From positions 62,001 to 126,000 of the forward strand of contig VGXC01000002.1 of assembly GCA_016873495.1 (NCBI GenBank): a DNA stretch of 64,000 bases, in the 5' to 3' direction. Shown here piece by piece: positions 59,489 to 64,000 of the stretch (position 1 is its first letter; each line of letters starts with the position of its first letter). The notes beneath the pieces are model-generated. The model saw only the letters and a list, made by a program, of their open reading frames with translations. It was not told the origin of the DNA and made no database searches. Both the position numbers and the translations under genes were made by a program. This DNA is from Nitrospira sp. GTDB lineage: Bacteria > Nitrospirota > Nitrospiria > Nitrospirales > Nitrospiraceae.

Positions 59489-60868
59489 TCACCCGCCTCG
59501 TTCCCCCGGCAGAGGGGCAAGGGCATCCTTGCGAACCAGGCCCGCTGAAGAACCGCACACCCCAACGCCTCTCGTCCCAACAGCCGCATCGAGCACCTTG
59601 CCGATGTGATCCACACTGCGTTGCAGCGCCCCGCGGTTCTCGTTCACGACCTGTTGCGCGGCTTTTCCAACCTTTTGAAGCTCCGCTCTGTTCCTGAGCA
59701 GATGCGCCATGGCCTCGGCCAACTCCGTGCCGTTCCGGACAGGAGCCATACCTTCGGCCCGGCTCAGTTGGTCTGCAATCTCGGCGCAATGGTCCGTGAA
59801 GGGACCGAAGAACACCGGCTTGGCCCAGACGGCCGGCTCCAAGAGATTATGCCCTCCGACCGGAACCAGCGTGCCGCCCACGTAAGCTACTACCGCTTCG
59901 CGGTAGACCGATGCCAATTCACCCCTCGTGTCTAGAATCAGTACCCGCGGACCGGAGAGGCTCGGCGTGACTGCAGCACTGCTCAACTGGCTCCGCCTCA
60001 GAGCCGCAAGTCCGATTCCCTTGACCGTGGCTTCGACCTCTGCCGCCCGTTCGATATGTCGGGGCGCAAGCAAGAACACCAGGTTGGGAAACTCGCGGAC
60101 CAGCGCCCGATAGGCGGTAAACAGGGCTTCCTCCTCGCCTGGGTGCGTGCTACCGGCCACGATCAATTCTTCGCCTTCTGCAAGCCCCAGCGCCGCCCGA
60201 GACAGAGCGCCAGGGCCGGTGGTCTCGCCGGGCAAGGGCTGATCGAACTTGATGTTCCCTATCCGCACCACTCGATCCGGTTGCACCCCCAAGGCCACCA
60301 TACGATCTGCGTCTCGATCCGATTGCATCAGGCAAGCGGTCACCGGCTCCAACACCTGCCTCAAGAACGACCGGATCAACCGATACCGGCCAAAGGAGCG
60401 CGAGGACAGCCGGCCGTTGACGAGGACAGCCGGAATGCCGCAGCGTCCCAGTTGTCGCAGTAGATTCGGCCAGAGCTCGGTTTCGACAAAAAGGAACAGG
60501 GAGGGATTGAGGTGCCGCACCACCTTGGCTACCACCCAGGGGAAATCCAGCGGCGCGTAGTAATGGTCGGCCACCCCCGCCAGCCGCTGCTCGACCGCTT
60601 CCCGTCCGGTCTCGGTAACGGTGGAGACGATGATCCGGTAGGCGGGGTAGCGGGCATGCAAGGCCTTGACCAGCGGCGCGACAGCCACCGCTTCTCCCAA
60701 CGACACGGCATGGACCCAGAGCAACGGCCGGCCTGCTGATATCCCACCGGGCAAGACCAGCCCCAGCCGCTGGGGCAACCCGCGCCGGCACCGTGGCTTG
60801 GCCAGCAGAATTGCGAAGATCACTGGGGAGAACAGGAGCAGGAGCCCGTTGTAGAGGAAGTACCACAT
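59489..60868 (-). CDS. waaA: 3-deoxy-D-manno-octulosonic acid (Kdo) transferase
   Basis: WaaA/KdtA attaches Kdo from CMP-Kdo to lipid IVA. The 459-residue membrane-bound enzyme starts with an uncleaved hydrophobic segment (WYFLYNGLLLLFSPVIFAILLA), then GLPQRLGLVLPGG, VHAVSLGEAVAVAPLVKAL (catalytic Glu), LFLFVETELWPNLLRQL and VAYVGGTLVPVGGHNLLEPAVWAKPVFFGPF. The C-terminal ~25 residues are a Gly/Arg-rich tail not seen in most relatives. It lies between the DUF374 gene and lpxK on the same strand. Confidence 0.95.
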   Translation of the reverse strand: MWYFLYNGLLLLFSPVIFAILLAKPRCRRGLPQRLGLVLPGGISAGRPLLWVHAVSLGEAVAVAPLVKALHARYPAYRIIVSTVTETGREAVEQRLAGVADHYYAPLDFPWVVAKVVRHLNPSLFLFVETELWPNLLRQLGRCGIPAVLVNGRLSSRSFGRYRLIRSFLRQVLEPVTACLMQSDRDADRMVALGVQPDRVVRIGNIKFDQPLPGETTGPGALSRAALGLAEGEELIVAGSTHPGEEEALFTAYRALVREFPNLVFLLAPRHIERAAEVEATVKGIGLAALRRSQLSSAAVTPSLSGPRVLILDTRGELASVYREAVVAYVGGTLVPVGGHNLLEPAVWAKPVFFGPFTDHCAEIADQLSRAEGMAPVRNGTELAEAMAHLLRNRAELQKVGKAAQQVVNENRGALQRSVDHIGKVLDAAVGTRGVGVCGSSAGLVRKDALAPLPGERGG

Positions 60869-60874
60869 GGTTCA

Positions 60875-60985
60875 TCTCGTGAGGGGTGCGAGGTGAGGGT
60901 CAGGTGTGAGAGGAACGGCCATCTCATTTCCCCTCTCTTCCGCCTGACGCCTTACGTGTCACGCCTCACGTTGTACATCTTCATC
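60875..60985. repeat. Palindromic GTGAGGGG / CCTCACG repeat between the DUF374 gene and waaA
   Basis: GTGAGGGGTGCGAGGTGAGGG and related phrases at 60875-60910 face GCCTGACGCCTTACG, GTGTCACGCCTCACG at 60940-60970 in inverted order. This is the same family as 52754-52880. It overlaps the restored end of the DUF374 reading frame (60959). Confidence 0.5.
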
Positions 60986-61623
60986 CGCTTCGGCCGTCAG
61001 CCGATTCAGCACCGATTCCAGTTCGCGCCGCTTGGCTTCCATCTCGTCCGCCGAGGCTTGGTCCGTAACCCGGATCGGCTCTCCCATCCGGAAGAGCCCG
61101 CGCCCGAATGGATAGGGGACCATGAAACGATCCCAGCTCGCGAAGAGTTTTTTTTTGAGCAGCTGAAGGTTACCGGGACGATCGGCAAGCCGGTCGCCTT
61201 AGCCAGATGGATAACCCCCATCTGCGCCACCTGCCTGGGCCCCTTGGGACCATCCGGCGTGATGGCCAGGTCCGCCCCGGAGCGGCCGAGCTGCACCAGT
61301 TCACGCAACGCCGCCGCCCCGCCTCTGGTCGTCGAACCCCGGACCGAACGGAAACCGAACCGGGACACGATGCGCCGGATCAACTCTCCATCCCGATGCC
61401 GGCTGATCAAGATATAAATCTGCGAACCCCGATAGGCCAATGGCATCATGAGCTGGCGGCTGTGCCAGAAGGCAAAAATACAACGCTGCCCCCGCGCATA
61501 CAGCGCCAGCATGGGCTCGGCTCCTTCCGTCTCGATTCGCATGGACTTACCGAGGAGACGAATCAAAGCCGCGCCGATCGGCGGTACCAGCGTCAACGTC
61601 AGCCGGTGCAGGAACGCCTTCAT
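60959..61623 (-). CDS. DUF374 family acyltransferase-like protein, interrupted by a frameshift at a nine-A run
   Basis: DUF374 proteins belong to the lysophospholipid acyltransferase superfamily and are usually found with LPS genes. From the ATG at 61623 the frame gives CIFAFWHSRQLMMPLAYRG (the H-containing acyltransferase motif), SRHRDGELIRRIVSRFGF, RGSTTRGGAAALRELV and ITPDGPKGPRQVAQMG. It then enters a run of nine A on the coding strand (61148-61156). In frame 0 the rest is unrelated and stops at 61006. Shifting back by one base restores LFASWDRFMVPYPFGRG, MGEPIRVTDQASADEMEAKRRELESVL and a stop at 60959. It may be a sequencing error, a real mutation, or slippage-dependent expression. Function is uncertain. 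Confidence 0.75.
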
Positions 61624-61666
61624 ACGGTTCGGAGCCTCACTCGGTATATCCTCAATTTCCCAGCCG

Positions 61667-63400
61667 TCACAACGGTACATCCTGGAATTGGATCGCGTGG
61701 AGCCGCTTATATAACCCTCCCTGCCGGAGCAGTTCTTCGTGCGAACCGGCCTCCACGATGCAGCCCCGGTCCAGCACGACGATCCGGTCGGCTTTCTGCA
61801 CCGTCGCCAGCCGATGCGCGATCACCAGCGTCGTACGGTCCTTCATCAGGTTGGCCATCGCCAGTTGCACGATCCGCTCAGATTCGGAATCCAGGGCGGA
61901 CGTGGCTTCATCCAGAATCAAGAGCGGAGGGTCTCGGAGAATGGCGCGGGCGATGGCCAGCCGCTGCCGCTCGCCGCCCGACAACTTCACCCCATTCTCT
62001 CCGATCAGCGTGGCATAGCCTTCCGGCAGGCGCAGGATGAACTCGTCCGCGTAGGCCGCCTTCGCCGCCTCGACCACTTCCCGCTCGGTCGCAGAAGGTC
62101 TGCCGTAAGCGATGTTGTTCCGCACGGAATCGTCGAACAAAACCGTGCTTTGCGACACGATCCCGATCTGACGGCGCAGGGACGACAACGTGCCGTCCCG
62201 GATATCCTGCCCATCGAGCAGGATCGCTCCCTCCGTGGGATCGTAAAATCGAGGCACCAGGCTGACCAACGTGCTTTTGCCGCTCCCGCTGCTGCCGACC
62301 AGGGCGACGATCTCCCCGGCCCGGACGGTCAAGTCAATCCCGGTCAGGGCGGGCCGGTCGGTCCCCTCGTATTGAAACGTCACCCCTTTGAACTCCAATG
62401 TCCGGCTGATGGCGGGGAGATCCCGTCGTCCCCGATCCCGCGCCTGCTCCGTTTCCAGATCAAGCACGGCAAAAACCCGCTCCGCTCCGGCCAAGGCCTG
62501 TTGGACCGTATTGTTGGCCCCGGCTAGGCGCCTAATCGGGGTATAGGCCATGAACATCGCGGCCAGGAACGAGAAGAACGCGCCCGGCGTCATAGAGCCA
62601 TGGATGACCAGATACCCGCCGTACCAGATAATGGCCGCCACGCCCACGACCCCGATCACCTCCAGGTGCGACGAGGCCAGAGAGGACACTTGAATCGCCT
62701 TCATCGCCGTCCTAAGGTAGGCCTTGTTGCTGCGCGCAAAGCGGTCCGTCTCGGCCTCTTCGCAGCCGAATGCCTTCACGATTCGGATGCCGGTCAACGA
62801 CTCTTGCAGCGAGGAGGTCATGTCCCCAACTTGTTCCTGACCGCTCGACGCTAATCCCCGCAGCCGCTTCCCCATACGAACCATCGTCAACGAGGAAATC
62901 GGCACCACCACGATCGAGACGGCCGCCAGCTTCCAGTTTTGGTAGAAGATCACGCCTAACATCGCCAAAAACGTCAGTCCCTGCTGGAACAAATCCTTGA
63001 GCACGCCGGCGACGGCATTGGCCATGAGGCTCACGTCGTTGAAGACGCGGGACATCAGGCGGCCGGAGGTGTTGCCATCGTGAAAGCCGACGGGTAGCCG
63101 CATGAGATGGAGAAACAGCTCCTCGCGGATATCCGCCACCGCGCGTGTACCCACGTAGTTCATCAGATAACTTTGGCCATAGTTGAACAGGCCCTTCAGC
63201 GCCGCCACCGCAAGAATCGCGACCGGCAGCACCATGAGCATCCACTCGTCTTTCTTGATAAAGATGTCGTCCAGGACCGGACGGACCAGCCAGGCATATG
63301 CACCCGACAACCCAGCGACCGCGGCTGAACAGACAAACGCCGCACCCAGCCTCACCCGGTAACGGGCAAGATACCGCAGGAGCCTGACAAACACCTTCAT
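61667..63400 (-). CDS. msbA: Lipid A export ABC transporter, permease/ATP-binding protein
   Basis: MsbA flips lipid A-core across the inner membrane as a homodimer. From the ATG at 63400 (577 residues, overlapping the lpxB stop as ATGA) there are six transmembrane helices in about residues 1-320. A nucleotide-binding domain follows: Walker A VGSSGSGKSTLVSL, the Q-loop, LSGGERQRLAIARAIL and Walker B PLLILDEATSALDSESE, followed by the His switch VIAHRLATV. The frame is open upstream to 63622 inside lpxB and is not used. Its place between lpxB and waaA supports the lipid A assignment. Confidence 0.95.
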   Translation of the reverse strand: MKVFVRLLRYLARYRVRLGAAFVCSAAVAGLSGAYAWLVRPVLDDIFIKKDEWMLMVLPVAILAVAALKGLFNYGQSYLMNYVGTRAVADIREELFLHLMRLPVGFHDGNTSGRLMSRVFNDVSLMANAVAGVLKDLFQQGLTFLAMLGVIFYQNWKLAAVSIVVVPISSLTMVRMGKRLRGLASSGQEQVGDMTSSLQESLTGIRIVKAFGCEEAETDRFARSNKAYLRTAMKAIQVSSLASSHLEVIGVVGVAAIIWYGGYLVIHGSMTPGAFFSFLAAMFMAYTPIRRLAGANNTVQQALAGAERVFAVLDLETEQARDRGRRDLPAISRTLEFKGVTFQYEGTDRPALTGIDLTVRAGEIVALVGSSGSGKSTLVSLVPRFYDPTEGAILLDGQDIRDGTLSSLRRQIGIVSQSTVLFDDSVRNNIAYGRPSATEREVVEAAKAAYADEFILRLPEGYATLIGENGVKLSGGERQRLAIARAILRDPPLLILDEATSALDSESERIVQLAMANLMKDRTTLVIAHRLATVQKADRIVVLDRGCIVEAGSHEELLRQGGLYKRLHAIQFQDVPL

Positions 63401-64000
63401 GCCCGACACTCCGCCAGAATCGCCTCCGCCGCGCGTTTGGAAGCGCCCGGGGCGCCAAGCGAAGCCCGGACCTCCTTGAACGCATCCTTCATGGCTCGGT
63501 GCGCCCCCTCGTCGGATAACAACCGACCGGCTTCCTCTGCCAGTCGGGCTGGCGTCGCGTCGTACTGGATCAATTCCGGCATGACGCTCCGGCCCGCCAC
63601 CAGGTTGGCAAGACCGATCCACCGGACTTTTACCAGCGCTCGCGCGACCCGGTAGGTCAACCAGGTGGTCCGGTACACAAGCACCGTGGGCGTCCCGATC
63701 ACCGCCGCCTGCAACGTCGCCGTCCCGGAGGCGGCCAGCAGCAGGTCGGAAGCCGCCATCACCTCATGGGGCTGATCCCGGATGACCTGCACCTTCACGC
63801 CGGCCCCGGCGATCAATTCGTCGATAAGCCCAGACGATACCGAGGAGGCCTGCGCCAGGAGAAACGTAAGCGGTCCGCCCGGCAAACCGGATCGGTTTAT
63901 AAGCGACGCAGCGTCGAGCATGATCGGCAACAGATCGCACACCTCTCGCTCTCGGCTCCCCGGCAACAACCCGACGACCCGGGCGCCCGGTTCGACCCCG
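63397..64000 (-). CDS. lpxB: Lipid-A-disaccharide synthase (partial, 5' end outside window)
   Basis: LpxB condenses UDP-diacyl-GlcN with lipid X to the lipid A disaccharide. Only the C-terminal ~200 residues are inside the window. They include the GT19 pattern LLPGSREREV, the EVMAASDLLLAASGTATLQAAVIGTPTVLVYRTTWLTYRVARAL block and IGLANLVAGRSVMPELIQYDATPARLAEEA. The start lies beyond 64000. The stop overlaps the msbA start by 4 bp. Confidence 0.95.
   Translation of the reverse strand, partial: GVEPGARVVGLLPGSREREVCDLLPIMLDAASLINRSGLPGGPLTFLLAQASSVSSGLIDELIAGAGVKVQVIRDQPHEVMAASDLLLAASGTATLQAAVIGTPTVLVYRTTWLTYRVARALVKVRWIGLANLVAGRSVMPELIQYDATPARLAEEAGRLLSDEGAHRAMKDAFKEVRASLGAPGASKRAAEAILAECRA

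Noticed and set aside
58437-59789. LpxK extended to 450 residues
   Set aside because: The upstream portion overlaps waaA and is Arg/Gly-rich without homology. The ATG at 59471 gives the normal size.
61667-63622. MsbA extended to 651 residues
   Set aside because: The extra 74 residues lie within lpxB. The ATG at 63400 overlaps the lpxB stop in the usual way.

Overview
The window looks like chromosome from a GC-rich, Gram-negative, free-living bacterium. The lipid A/LPS genes (lpxB, msbA, waaA, lpxK, heptosyltransferases), the TonB-dependent receptor and the gene style suggest Nitrospira or a close relative in Nitrospirota. That assignment is an inference from gene content and was not tested by any search. 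No rRNA, tRNA, CRISPR array, integrase or transposase gene was found.

Layout. (1) 1-6118, minus strand: a housekeeping run DUF502-glmU-glmS-gatC-panD-gatA (gatA runs off the left edge). (2) 6244-11838, plus strand: tmk-holB-metG, then three tightly coupled genes for exported or membrane proteins, the last a methyltransferase with a signal peptide. (3) 11835-15740, minus strand: a His-rich exported protein, a TonB-dependent receptor, a secreted TonB-C-domain protein and a PAP2 phosphatase. (4) 15948-21227: DAHP synthase, a Fur-family regulator, TatD nuclease, a YacP-like NYN protein, an AMIN/amidase_3 cell-wall amidase and truA. (5) 21254-23089: a small accessory island with an AT-rich membrane-protein gene, a highly structured RNA that I read as a stand-alone HEARO/omega RNA (the guide RNA of IscB/IsrB-type nucleases, with no nuclease gene beside it), and a Phd/RelE toxin-antitoxin pair. 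(6) 23158-29684, minus strand: yacL-like PIN/TRAM gene-ispD-ispF-cysE, a Do-type protease, and the gluconeogenic pair aldolase/FBPase behind a good promoter. (7) 29803-40886, minus strand: sugar-nucleotide genes for mannose/GDP-sugars, Kdo, dTDP-sugars and UDP-xylose-type sugars, followed by the first transferases. (8) 41026-58444: a large polysaccharide/LPS region with many glycosyltransferases and methyltransferases and a carbamoylation module (carbamoyltransferase, DUF5989, SxtJ-like, SGNH hydrolase) resembling sxtI/J/K of saxitoxin clusters. (9) 58437-64000, minus strand: LPS core and lipid A genes lpxK, waaA, a DUF374 acyltransferase-like gene, msbA and lpxB (cut by the right edge).

How the genes fit together: glmS/glmU supply UDP-GlcNAc for peptidoglycan and lipid A. 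lpxB/lpxK/waaA/msbA build and flip lipid A-Kdo. The GT9 enzymes and the fused GmhB build the heptose core. The manB/manC/gmd, rmlABD and UXS-type genes feed nucleotide sugars to the GT2/GT4 enzymes, and methyl- and carbamoyltransferases decorate the product. No rmlC, flippase, polymerase or polysaccharide ABC exporter is visible in the window.

The most unusual features are the omega-RNA-like locus; a 123-bp element with terminal inverted repeats sitting exactly in frame near the start of a glycosyltransferase; extra in-frame segments inside GlmU and a UXS-like enzyme; a WaaF-GmhB fusion whose linker is made of repeat DNA; a frameshift at a nine-A run in the DUF374 gene; and several families of degenerate, partly palindromic intergenic repeats.
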